From contig JBMFHR010000003.1 of assembly GCA_049976725.1 (NCBI GenBank), forward strand, positions 5,830 through 69,829: a stretch of DNA of 64,000 bases. The letters run 5' to 3'. A program made the translations under genes and the position numbers. A model generated the notes under the pieces. It saw nothing but the letters and a program-made list of their open reading frames with translations. It did no database searches and had not been told where the DNA came from. Origin of the DNA: Conexivisphaera sp049976725 (GTDB lineage Archaea; Thermoproteota; Nitrososphaeria; Conexivisphaerales; Conexivisphaeraceae). This document shows, one piece after another, positions 24,766 to 32,224 of the stretch (positions are counted from its first letter, which is position 1; each line of letters begins with the position of its first letter).

Positions 24766-26001
24766 GTGAGCCTCATCAGGGATCCTGGCCTGGCGCCCTC
24801 TGGCCGCAGGAAGATAGATTGGGCGATGTCGCGCATGCGCGTCCTCTCTTCTTTCGTCTCGGAGATGGAGCGCGAGAGGCCGCTTGACGGCGTGCGCGTT
24901 GGCATCAGCCTCCACCTGGAGGCGAAGACCGCCGTGCTGGCGATGAGCCTCGAGAGGCTGGGCGCCCGCGTGTCAATAACGTCCTCAAACCCGCTCAGCA
25001 CCCAGGACGACGTCGCCGCGGCGCTCTCGCAGGTCGTCCACCGCGTCTACGCCTGGAGGGGGGAGACCGACGAGGAGTACGAGGAGAACCACAGGCGCGT
25101 GCTCGCGGACGGCCCCCAGGTGCTGGTCGACGACGGCGCCGACCTCTCCGTGATGGCGCACTCCATGGGCCTCGCGGGCTCGATATTCGGCGCCACCGAG
25201 GAGACGACCACCGGGGTGCTGCGCTTCCGCGCCATGGAGAGGGAGGGAGTGCTGGGATTCCCGGTGATAGCCGTGAACGACGCCAGGAGCAAGCACCTCT
25301 ACGACAACCGCTTCGGGAGCGGGCAGAGCGTCGTGGACGGAATACTGAGGGCGACCAACGTGCAGCTCGGCGGGAAGCGCGCGGTGGTCCTGGGTTACGG
25401 CTGGGTCGGCAAGGGAGTCGCCGAGAGGCTGCGCGGGATGGGCGCCCGCGTGATGGTCGTGGAGGTGGACCCCTTCAAGGCGCTCGAGGCATACATGGAC
25501 GGCTACGAGGTCGTCGACTCCATGGAGGCCGCCAGGTCGGGCGACATATTCGTCACCTGCACCGGGAACGTGCGCGTGCTGACCGACAGGCACTTCGCGG
25601 TGATGAGGGACGGCGCGATACTGGCCAACGCCGGGCACTTCGACGTCGAGGTCGACGTGAGGGCCCTCAGGTCCATGGCGTCCTCCGAGGATGAGGTGAG
25701 GCCGAACGTCCGGGAGTTCAGGATGCCGGATGGGCGCCGCCTCTACCTGCTGGGCGAGGGAAGGCTCGTCAACCTCGTGGCCGCCGACGGCCATCCCATA
25801 GAGGTCATGGACCTGAGCTTCGCGACCCAGCTGCTCTCGGTCATCTACATCGTAAGGAACAGGGGGAGGCTGGAGAGGCGCGTCCACGCGCTCCCGGCGG
25901 AGCTGGACGAGGAGGTGGCGAGGAGGAAGCTGCGCATAGAGGGAGTGAACCTGGAGGCGCTCACCGATGAGCAGAGGCGCTACCTGGAGTCCTGGCGCTG
26001 A
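24766..26001 (+). CDS. ahcY: S-adenosylhomocysteine (or S-inosylhomocysteine) hydrolase
   Basis: About 411 residues. Conserved features: HLEAKTAVL near the N-terminus, EETTTGVLR, the NAD-binding VLGYGWVGKGVAER, NAGHFDVE and a C-terminal segment for cofactor closure. It splits SAH to homocysteine and a nucleoside. In Methanocaldococcus the same family prefers S-inosylhomocysteine made by an SAH deaminase, and just such a deaminase gene lies next door, overlapping by 22 bp at the 3' end. GTG 24766 is chosen over the upstream ATG 24688 because of the TATA box at 24736-24743. Confidence 0.93.
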   Translation: MSLIRDPGLAPSGRRKIDWAMSRMRVLSSFVSEMERERPLDGVRVGISLHLEAKTAVLAMSLERLGARVSITSSNPLSTQDDVAAALSQVVHRVYAWRGETDEEYEENHRRVLADGPQVLVDDGADLSVMAHSMGLAGSIFGATEETTTGVLRFRAMEREGVLGFPVIAVNDARSKHLYDNRFGSGQSVVDGILRATNVQLGGKRAVVLGYGWVGKGVAERLRGMGARVMVVEVDPFKALEAYMDGYEVVDSMEAARSGDIFVTCTGNVRVLTDRHFAVMRDGAILANAGHFDVEVDVRALRSMASSEDEVRPNVREFRMPDGRRLYLLGEGRLVNLVAADGHPIEVMDLSFATQLLSVIYIVRNRGRLERRVHALPAELDEEVARRKLRIEGVNLEALTDEQRRYLESWR

Positions 26002-27308
26002 GCCCGCGCGCCGTCCAGGAACCTGCCCCTGAACTCCTCGGCGGCCTCGAGCGCCTCCTCCAGACCGCGCAGCATCACGCGCCCTCCCTCGACCACCGGT
26101 TCCCCCTCGACGTACACGCGCCTCACCTCGGCGCGCCCCGACGACATGACCACGTTTGTCGTAAGGTCCCACGCGGGCCTCATCTGGATGGACCTGAGGT
26201 CCAGGGCCACGAAGTCCGCCCTGTAGCCCGGCCTGAGCGCGCCCACGTCCCCCAGTCCGGCTGCCCTGGCGGAGCCGAGCGTGGCCGCGTAGAGCGCGTC
26301 GCGCGCGCTGAGCGCCGCCGGATTCCCCGTCCGCGCCCTCTGCAGGTACACCATCAACCTCATCTCCTCGAACGCGTCGAGCGAGTCGCTGCTCGCCTGG
26401 CCGTCGGTTCCCAGCGCCACGTTGATGCCGGCGTCCATCATCTCCCTGATCCTCGCTATCCCGGTCCCGAGCCTCGAGTTGGACCGCGGGCAGTGGACCA
26501 CGCTCGCGCCCCTCCTCCCGAGGAGCGACAGCTCCTCGTTCGTCAGGTGGACGCCGTGGGCGGCTATCAGGCGCTCGTTCGCCAGCCCGAACTTGTCCAG
26601 GTAGGCGGCAGGCGTCAGGCCCGACTCCTCCCTCACCCTGGAGACGTCCTCCGCGGTCTCCGAGAGGTGGGTGTGCACGCGCAGTCCCAGCCTGCGCGAG
26701 GCGTCGGCCAGCGCCCCCAGCATCTCGGGGCTGCAGCTGTAGGGTGCGTGCGGTCCAAGGGCAAGCTCCACCCTCCCCCGGCCCTCCTCCCTCACCAGGG
26801 ACAGGTAGCCGTCGATGTTCCGTAGGCGCCTCCAGCTCTCCTCCACCATGTACTCGACGCGGTCCATGAACGCCAGCGTCAGGACCCCCCTCAGCGGCAC
26901 CTCGCGCAGGACCCTGAGCATGGGCTCCACGTTGTAGAAGTCGACGAACGACGTTATGCCGGAGGAGAGCTGCTCCGCGACGCCCAGCAGGCTCCCGTAG
27001 TATATCGATTCCTGATCCATCTCGGCCTCGACGCCCCACACGCGCTCCAGCCAGGCGTGGAGCGGCAGCCCGTCGCCATAACCCCTGAGGAGCGACATTG
27101 CGGCGTGAGTGTGGGCGTTGACGAAACCCGGAAGGACCGCGACGTCCCCCAGGTCCACCACGTCGAACCCCGTGAGATCGAGCTCCTCCCTGGCCCCCGC
27201 GCTCACGACGACGCCGTCCTCGACGAGCAGCGCCGCGCGCTCGATCCACTGGCTGCGCGCATCCGGCAGCATAAGCCTGGCCAGGAACGCGCTCCTCCTC
27301 GCCGCCAT
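25980..27308 (-). CDS. mtaD: 5-methylthioadenosine / S-adenosylhomocysteine deaminase
   Basis: 442-residue amidohydrolase. Metal motif NAHTHAAMS near residues 65-73, GPHAPYSCSPE, THLSETAEDV, HGVHL and GTDGQASSDSLD all match the MtaD/DadD branch of the TrzA/AtzA-like family. It deaminates the adenine of MTA, SAH and perhaps 5-deoxyadenosine. With mtnA and the SAH hydrolase in this window it outlines SAM by-product recycling through inosine derivatives. ATG 27308 has a strong GGAGGAGG 5 nt upstream, within the end of the methylthiotransferase frame. Convergent with ahcY, overlapping 22 bp. Confidence 0.87.
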   Translation of the reverse strand: MAARRSAFLARLMLPDARSQWIERAALLVEDGVVVSAGAREELDLTGFDVVDLGDVAVLPGFVNAHTHAAMSLLRGYGDGLPLHAWLERVWGVEAEMDQESIYYGSLLGVAEQLSSGITSFVDFYNVEPMLRVLREVPLRGVLTLAFMDRVEYMVEESWRRLRNIDGYLSLVREEGRGRVELALGPHAPYSCSPEMLGALADASRRLGLRVHTHLSETAEDVSRVREESGLTPAAYLDKFGLANERLIAAHGVHLTNEELSLLGRRGASVVHCPRSNSRLGTGIARIREMMDAGINVALGTDGQASSDSLDAFEEMRLMVYLQRARTGNPAALSARDALYAATLGSARAAGLGDVGALRPGYRADFVALDLRSIQMRPAWDLTTNVVMSSGRAEVRRVYVEGEPVVEGGRVMLRGLEEALEAAEEFRGRFLDGARAQRQDSR

Positions 27309-27318
27309 TGGCCTCCTC

Positions 27319-28602
27319 CGAGATGACCGTGCCGTTTAAACGCACTGGCGTGTACCCGTCCACGAGGACCTCCACCCACCTGCCCAGGAGCCTCGCGCCG
27401 CCCCTCACCACTATCGGCTTGTACCAGTCGTTCCTGGCGATGAGCGTCCCGGGCTTCGACCCCGGCTCGAGGACGATGGCCCTCCCCCTCCACCCCGTCC
27501 ACGCCGAGTTGCGCCTCTCCATGACCCGCATCGCCACGCGGTAGGCCTCAAGGCTCCTCTCCGAGACTACCTGGCTCGGGAGCTGCCTCATCCGGCTGGC
27601 CTCCGTCCCCGGCCTATTGCTGTACTTCGAGAGGTTGATCACGTCCGGCTCGACGGTCGACAGGAGGTCAAGCGTCGCCCTGAAGTCCTCCTCGGTCTCC
27701 CCGGGGTGGCCGACTATCACGTCGGTCTCCAGGGTGAGGCCCGGGACCCTGTCCCTCAGGGCGCCTACCAGCTCCCTGAACTCCCCGACGCCGTGCCCCC
27801 TCCTCATGAGGCGCAGCATGCGGTCGCTCCCGCTCTGCACCGGTATGTGCGCGAACTTGTATACCCGGCTCTGCCCGTACAGGTCGATCAGGTCGTCGAG
27901 GATCCTGGCCGCGAGGACGGGCGTCATCATGCCTATCCTCACGCGGTAATCGCCGCGCACGCTCGAAAGCAGCTCGCGGACCAGGCCGGCCAGGTTGAGT
28001 CCCCCCGAGCTGTACGAGGCCACGTCCTGCCCCGTGAGCCTCAGCTCCCTCACCCCGGATGCCACCATGCGCCTCGCGGCCTCGATTATGGAGCTCGCCC
28101 CGTAACTGCGCGTTGACCCGCGGGAGAACTTGGTGGCGCAGAAGCTGCACGAGAAGGTGCAGCCGTCCTCTATCTCGAGGGTCCCGATGAGCCCTCCTCT
28201 GGGCCTCGCGAGCGCCGGCTTGTCCGGCGGCGCGGCGGAGTCCAGCAGAAGCCTCCCCCTGGGGTCCCTCATCGCCGCCTCCACCGCCTCGAGCACCCTG
28301 TGCACGCTGGATGGTGTCAGCGCCGCGCCGAACTCCGCCGACATCACGAGCCTGTCCCAGTTTATCTTGGTGAGACAGCCCGCCACCACAAGTGGCTTCC
28401 CCATCCGCGAGAGCCGCGCCAGGCGGTCGACTATCTTGTTCTCCGTGGGGGACTTGACGCCGCACGTGTTCACTACTATGACGTCCGATTCCTCCGGCGC
28501 GGCCGCGCTCCTGAAGCCCGCTCCCTCCAGCACGCTCGCCATCAGGTCGCTGTCCGCCTGATTGGCCGCGCACCCATACGTCTCCAGGTAGTAGCTCGGC
28601 AC
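27319..28602 (-). CDS. tRNA-t6A37 methylthiotransferase (MtaB/CDKAL1 type), stop codon apparently lost
   Basis: Radical-SAM methylthiotransferase. UPF0004 domain with YGCAANQADS and VVNTCGVK; radical SAM CxxxCxxC as CTFSCSFC; GHPGETEEDF; a C-terminal TRAM domain ending at LNGTVI (residue 427). It converts t6A37 to ms2t6A37 in ANN-decoding tRNAs, downstream of KEOPS (Pcc1 is in this window). Where a stop is expected, codon 428 is TCG, one base from TAG, followed at once by the GAGGAGG ribosome site of the deaminase. The frame then stays open through the deaminase to 24985 (1205 codons). The end given assumes the family length. Start GTG 28602 is leaderless. Confidence 0.82.
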
Positions 28603-28624
28603 GTCGTTCGTCCCCCGACGAACG

Positions 28625-28632
28625 AGATAATA
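28625..28632 (-). promoter_or_regulatory. TATA box of the methylthiotransferase
   Basis: TTATTATC on the minus strand, about 26 nt upstream of GTG 28602. Confidence 0.55.
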
Positions 28633-28800
28633 ACGTTTGTCCGCGAAGTTCCTGTCGTTCGCTCAAAATCGTAACAACTATAGGCATTTGGTATGGATTT
28701 AGCCCTTGTATGGCGCAATTTCTGCGAAAAATTCCACGAATCGTTGGCGCATTGTGTCAACTGGTAGAGTGCGCGCGTCATCGCGCGTTAACCTTCATCG

Positions 28801-28808
28801 TTAATATT
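28801..28808 (+). promoter_or_regulatory. TATA box of the FtsZ-like gene
   Basis: TTAATATT, about 28 nt upstream of ATG 28833, giving a leaderless start. Confidence 0.6.
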
Positions 28809-28832
28809 GATACTCCGCACAGTCATTGCGGT

Positions 28833-29693
28833 ATGCCTAAGCTGACGGGAGCCCTGGCCATCGGCGTCCGCGCCTCACGCGTGCTCGAGGGCATGACCCG
28901 CGGGGTCGCGGCCGCGGGCCTGGAGCTTCGCTCAGCCAGGCTGGAGGTCCGGCCAGACGCCACCGCCTGGGAGCTCCTGCAGTCCATGGGCACCATAGCC
29001 GGCCAGCTCTCCGGCCGCGGGGACCTCCTGATCCTGGTCGACGGCTACTCGGACAGGAGCGTCAGGACCGCCCGCCTGTTCCTGGAAATGTGGGATCCAG
29101 GGTCCCGCGCCTCGGTGTTCATGCTGCCCCCGCTGCCGAACGAGAAGCGCCTGGAGGGCAGGTTCCGGTTCAACGTGGGGCTCATGGCGAACTGGCTGGA
29201 CGTCGACGGGCTGCTCATCGACGTGAGGCTGGACGACTCCCTGTCGTCCTCCTCCGGCGAGGAGCTCGAGAGCGCCGCCCTAAGCAGCGTGTCCGCCGTG
29301 CTGCTCGACCTGGTGGGCCGCTACGACCGTCCGCCGGTGTCGGAGCTGCTGGAGGACGGCGGCAACTACCTGCTGCTCATCGGAGGCTTCCGCAGCGCCA
29401 GGGAGCTCGCCCTCATGGGGGCGCTGGAGGGCGCCCCATCGGTGGCGGTCGCGGCCTCCGCCCCGGCATCGGAGCTCGTGCTGGCGGCCTCGCTCGCCCA
29501 GGCCTTCGGCGTCGGGGTCGACACCGCCAGCGGGAGCGTGAGCTACGTGATCATGAGGAGGGAGGACATGAGGGAGGAGGACCCGATCTACGCGGCGCTG
29601 AGGAGCAGCCCGAGGGGACCGCCCCCGGCGCTCGACTTCTCGCCCACGATGCCGGCCAAGGTGGAGCTCCCCCTGGACCTCTACGAGCTCTGA
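28833..29693 (+). CDS. Divergent protein with an FtsZ/tubulin-like plan, no GTPase motif
   Basis: 286 residues; no close family recognised. By eye the order of elements follows FtsZ: a GDLLILVDGY strand where FtsZ has its T4-loop strand; then, where FtsZ has a strand and PFxxEG, SVFMLPPLPNEKRLEGRFRF; a helix (NVGLMANWL) and strand (VDGLLIDVRLDD) equivalent to the VDTLIVIPN stretch; an alternating helix; and LLEDGGNYLLLIGGF resembling the start of the second domain. The Gly-rich GGGTGTG loop is replaced by GYSDRSVRT and no N-terminal GGxG loop is seen, so GTP binding is unlikely. It may be a non-polymerising tubulin-superfamily relative. Its own promoter makes it monocistronic. The family assignment is tentative. 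Confidence 0.4.
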   Translation: MPKLTGALAIGVRASRVLEGMTRGVAAAGLELRSARLEVRPDATAWELLQSMGTIAGQLSGRGDLLILVDGYSDRSVRTARLFLEMWDPGSRASVFMLPPLPNEKRLEGRFRFNVGLMANWLDVDGLLIDVRLDDSLSSSSGEELESAALSSVSAVLLDLVGRYDRPPVSELLEDGGNYLLLIGGFRSARELALMGALEGAPSVAVAASAPASELVLAASLAQAFGVGVDTASGSVSYVIMRREDMREEDPIYAALRSSPRGPPPALDFSPTMPAKVELPLDLYEL

Positions 29694-29709
29694 CGGGGGA
29701 TCCGCTAGG

Positions 29710-29716
29710 TTAAATA
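29710..29716 (+). promoter_or_regulatory. TATA box of aIF2beta
   Basis: TTAAATA, about 28 nt upstream of ATG 29741. Confidence 0.55.
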
Positions 29717-29740
29717 CCGCCCCCTCGCAAGCCGGTGTGC

Positions 29741-30160
29741 ATGGTGGATGACTTCCTGACGCTGCTGGAGAGGATAAAGGACCACCTGAAGAGTGAGGGC
29801 TCGGGCAGGGTGGGGAGGCTCGAGATCCCCCCTCCTGACATCGTCTGGGTCGGGAACAGGACGATAATCAGGAACTTCAGGCAGATATCCGACATAATGC
29901 GCAGGGATCCGCAGAAGATGGCGGTGTTCATGGGGAAGGAGCTCGCGACCTCCGCCAACCTCGACCAGGACCTGCGCCTGATACTCTTGGGCAGGAAGGA
30001 CAGGGAGTCCGTCGAGCGCGTGATACAGCGCTACTTCAAGGAGTACGTGGTGTGCCCCGTCTGCGGCAGCCCCGACACCAGGCTGGTGAAGGAGCACAAG
30101 GTGACGTTCCTCGTGTGCGAGGCCTGCGGTGCCAAGAGCCCCGTGCGCGAGGTGAAGTGA
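29741..30160 (+). CDS. eif2b: Translation initiation factor 2 subunit beta
   Basis: 139 residues. The central core (GNRTIIRNFRQISDIMRRDP) and the C-terminal zinc ribbon (CPVCGSP... CEACG) define aIF2beta, which with alpha and gamma delivers initiator tRNA to the small subunit. I prefer ATG 29741 over the GTG two codons earlier because it sits 28 nt from the TATA box. Followed by DUF424, a common archaeal pairing. Confidence 0.95.
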   Translation: MVDDFLTLLERIKDHLKSEGSGRVGRLEIPPPDIVWVGNRTIIRNFRQISDIMRRDPQKMAVFMGKELATSANLDQDLRLILLGRKDRESVERVIQRYFKEYVVCPVCGSPDTRLVKEHKVTFLVCEACGAKSPVREVK

Positions 30161-30187
30161 CTGCAGGGAGAACGCGGCGGGCGCTTC

Positions 30188-30484
30188 GTGGTCAGGAGGA
30201 TCCCGTACAAGGACGTGGTCATGGTCAACGTGGCGGACGCGGAGCTGCTGGGCAGGCGCCTGTCCGAGGGAGGGCTCAGCGTCGAGATATCCCCCGACTA
30301 CTTCTCCGGCGAGGAGGTGGGACTGGAGGAGGCCATCTCCCTGATAGAGGGGGCGGCGATAGTCAACCTGGTCGGCAACGCGATAGTGGGCGAGGTCCTC
30401 AGGAGGGGGCTCGCGCACCCCGGCGCGGTCCGCACGATAGGCGGCGTCGCGTTCCTGATGATATTCAAGTTCACCCACGGCTGA
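30188..30484 (+). CDS. DUF424 protein
   Basis: 98 residues. The NVADAELLGRRLSEGGLSVEISPDYFSGE segment and a terminal GGVAFLMIF strand are typical of archaeal DUF424, which often follows aIF2beta and is thought to be translation-linked, though its activity is unknown. The start is uncertain: GTG 30188 fits best, and the frame is open back to the aIF2beta stop but lacks a better start codon. Confidence 0.85.
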   Translation: MVRRIPYKDVVMVNVADAELLGRRLSEGGLSVEISPDYFSGEEVGLEEAISLIEGAAIVNLVGNAIVGEVLRRGLAHPGAVRTIGGVAFLMIFKFTHG

Positions 30485-30533
30485 TCAGTCCTCGGCGGCT
30501 GGCCCATCGATAGCCTCAGCCCGGGGCTAATCC

Positions 30534-30542
30534 TTATAATAA
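30534..30542 (+). promoter_or_regulatory. TATA box of aIF1A operon
   Basis: TTATAATAA, about 25-29 nt upstream of ATG 30563. Confidence 0.65.
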
Positions 30543-30562
30543 GGGCGATCGGTGCGCCGACT

Positions 30563-30871
30563 ATGGGCAAGCGCAAGGTGATAAGCGAGGAGGAGCTGAA
30601 GGAGCTTGTGCTGCCGGGCCCGGGCGAGGTGCTGGGCAGGGTGGTCAAGCTGCTCGGCAGCGACCACATAATGGTGAAGTGCGCCGACGGGAAGACGAGG
30701 GTGGGCAGGATACGCGGTAAGCTGAAGCGGCGCATATGGGTCAGGGAGAACGACGTCGTCCTGGTCGCCCCCTGGGAGTTCCAGGACGACCGCTGCGACG
30801 TGCTCTGGAGGTACACGATACCCCAGGCCGACTGGCTTAAACAGAACGGATACCTACCCCAGGACGTCTAA
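30563..30871 (+). CDS. eif1a: Translation initiation factor 1A
   Basis: 102 residues, S1/OB fold: VLGRVVKLLGSDHIMVKCADGKTRVGRIRGKLKRRIWVRENDVVLV spans the core, with a C-terminal tail (WLKQNGYLP) normal for the family. aIF1A binds the A site of the small subunit during initiation. It heads a compact run aIF1A-rio1-KH-top6B-top6A with overlaps or gaps of only a few bases. Confidence 0.96.
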   Translation: MGKRKVISEEELKELVLPGPGEVLGRVVKLLGSDHIMVKCADGKTRVGRIRGKLKRRIWVRENDVVLVAPWEFQDDRCDVLWRYTIPQADWLKQNGYLPQDV

Positions 30872-30874
30872 AAG

Positions 30875-31657
30875 TTGTCCGGGGACTGGGAGGAGCACGA
30901 GCCGAGGAAGGTCGTGAGGGACCTCCTGAGGCGGGAGCGCCGCGACCGCATCAAGCTCAAGGACGCAGACGACTACAAGGTGGTCGAGGGCGTCCTGGAC
31001 TCCAGGACGCTCATGTCGATATACTCGCTCATGAAGGGCGGCTACCTGGCCTCCCTTAAGGGCGTCGTAAAGTCCGGCAAGGAGGCGCGCGTCTACTGGG
31101 GCACCGCCCCCGACGGCGCCGATGTGGCCGTCAAGATATATTACGCGGTCGCGTCGCAGTTCAAGCGCAGGCTGATCTACATAGAGGGCGACCCGCGCTT
31201 CAAGGAGATAAAGCGCGACCCGCACGGCATAGCTGAGGCCTGGGCCAGGAAGGAGTACGCGAACTTGAAGCAGGCGCGCGACGCGGGAATCAGGGTCCCC
31301 GCGCCGATCGCCGTGAAGGGGAACGTCCTGGTGATGCAGTTCATCGGCGAGGCCGGCAGGCCGGCCCCGCTCCTCATGGAGTCCGAGGTCGAGGAGCGCG
31401 ATTACCTTACATTATTACATTATATTAGGGAACTGTGGAGGAAGGCCATGATCGTGCACGCCGATCTCTCGGAGTACAACGTGTTCAAGTGGAGAGGCGA
31501 GCTCGTGCTGTTCGACTTCGGGAGCTCGGTGGACGTCGGGCACCCCATGGCGGCCGACTTCCTAAGGAGGGACGTTGAGACTATAAACAGGTTCTTCGGA
31601 TCCAGGGGCATAGCGGTGAGGGACGCCGAGGAGGTACTGGGGGAGGTGCTAGGTTGA
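30875..31657 (+). CDS. rio1: RIO1-type serine protein kinase
   Basis: 260 residues: N-terminal helix region, nucleotide loop VVKSGKEARVYWG (about 65-77), catalytic Lys K87 in VAVKIYY, catalytic loop HADLSEYN with D197 and the metal-binding DFG at 214-216. The flexible EGDPRFK loop is RIO-specific. Rio1 acts in small-subunit maturation, which suits its position between aIF1A and a Pno1/Dim2-like KH protein. Starts at TTG 30875. Confidence 0.95.
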   Translation: MSGDWEEHEPRKVVRDLLRRERRDRIKLKDADDYKVVEGVLDSRTLMSIYSLMKGGYLASLKGVVKSGKEARVYWGTAPDGADVAVKIYYAVASQFKRRLIYIEGDPRFKEIKRDPHGIAEAWARKEYANLKQARDAGIRVPAPIAVKGNVLVMQFIGEAGRPAPLLMESEVEERDYLTLLHYIRELWRKAMIVHADLSEYNVFKWRGELVLFDFGSSVDVGHPMAADFLRRDVETINRFFGSRGIAVRDAEEVLGEVLG

Positions 31658-32223
31658 TGTCCGCGGGGATCGTGGTCAGGTTGCCCAGGGACAGGATAGG
31701 CGCGCTCATAGGCAAGGAGGGCGCCACCAAGGCGCGCATAGAGCGCGAGTGCGGCGTTGTCCTCAAGGTCGACAGCAAGACGGGCGACGTTGAGATAGTG
31801 CCGGGCGAGGAGGCGGACCTCCCGACCGCGAGGGCGCTCGTCGAGGCGATAGGCCACGGCTTCTCGTACGACAGGGCGTCCAGGCTCCTGGAGCCCGGCA
31901 ACACGATGGCGGTGGTCGACCTCAGGGAGTACGCAGGGCACTCGAGGAGCGACCTCGAGAGGATAAGGGGGAGGATAATCGGGAAAAACGGAAAGGCCAG
32001 GCGCGTCGTAGAGGAGCTCACGGGCGCTTACATATCCGTCCACGACAGGTTCGTAGCCATAATAGGATCCGCCGACCAGGTGAAGGCCGCCGAGGACGCG
32101 GTCAGGGCGCTCGCGTCGGGCAGCATGCACAAGGCCGTCTACAGCATGCTGCAGAACAGGCGGACCATGATGAGGATGGAGAGGATGAAGCTGTGGAGGA
32201 AGCCCGGGGAGGAGGTGATCTGA
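31657..32223 (+). CDS. KH-domain rRNA-processing protein (Pno1/Dim2-like)
   Basis: About 188 residues with two KH domains: the first with the GKEG loop (RIGALIGKEGATKARIE), the second with GKNG (RGRIIGKNGKARRVVEE). This pair is the archaeal relative of eukaryotic Pno1/Dim2, which binds the 3' end of pre-16S/18S rRNA. ATG 31657 shares its A with the rio1 stop; TTG 31654 is an alternative. Neighbouring rio1 supports a small-subunit assembly role. Confidence 0.92.
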   Translation: MSAGIVVRLPRDRIGALIGKEGATKARIERECGVVLKVDSKTGDVEIVPGEEADLPTARALVEAIGHGFSYDRASRLLEPGNTMAVVDLREYAGHSRSDLERIRGRIIGKNGKARRVVEELTGAYISVHDRFVAIIGSADQVKAAEDAVRALASGSMHKAVYSMLQNRRTMMRMERMKLWRKPGEEVI

Positions 32224-32224
32224 G

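Larger units (their letters stand above)
28603..28832. other. AT-rich divergent intergenic region
   Basis: About 230 bp, visibly AT-richer than the surroundings. It has a promoter at each edge (28625-28632 minus, 28801-28808 plus). The middle contains GTGTCAACTGGTAGAGTG at 28754-28771, reminiscent of a tRNA D-arm, but no cloverleaf follows. No ORF of conviction. Confidence 0.4.

Noticed and set aside
24985..27318. The 1205-codon minus frame read as one giant protein
   Set aside because: After residue ~427 the translation is Arg/Gly/Ala-rich and runs through the deaminase gene in another frame; it is explained by a lost stop in GC-rich DNA.
28742..28800. tRNA-like segment in the AT-rich gap
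   Set aside because: A D-arm-like stretch is present, but no acceptor stem, anticodon loop of 7 nt or T arm can be formed.
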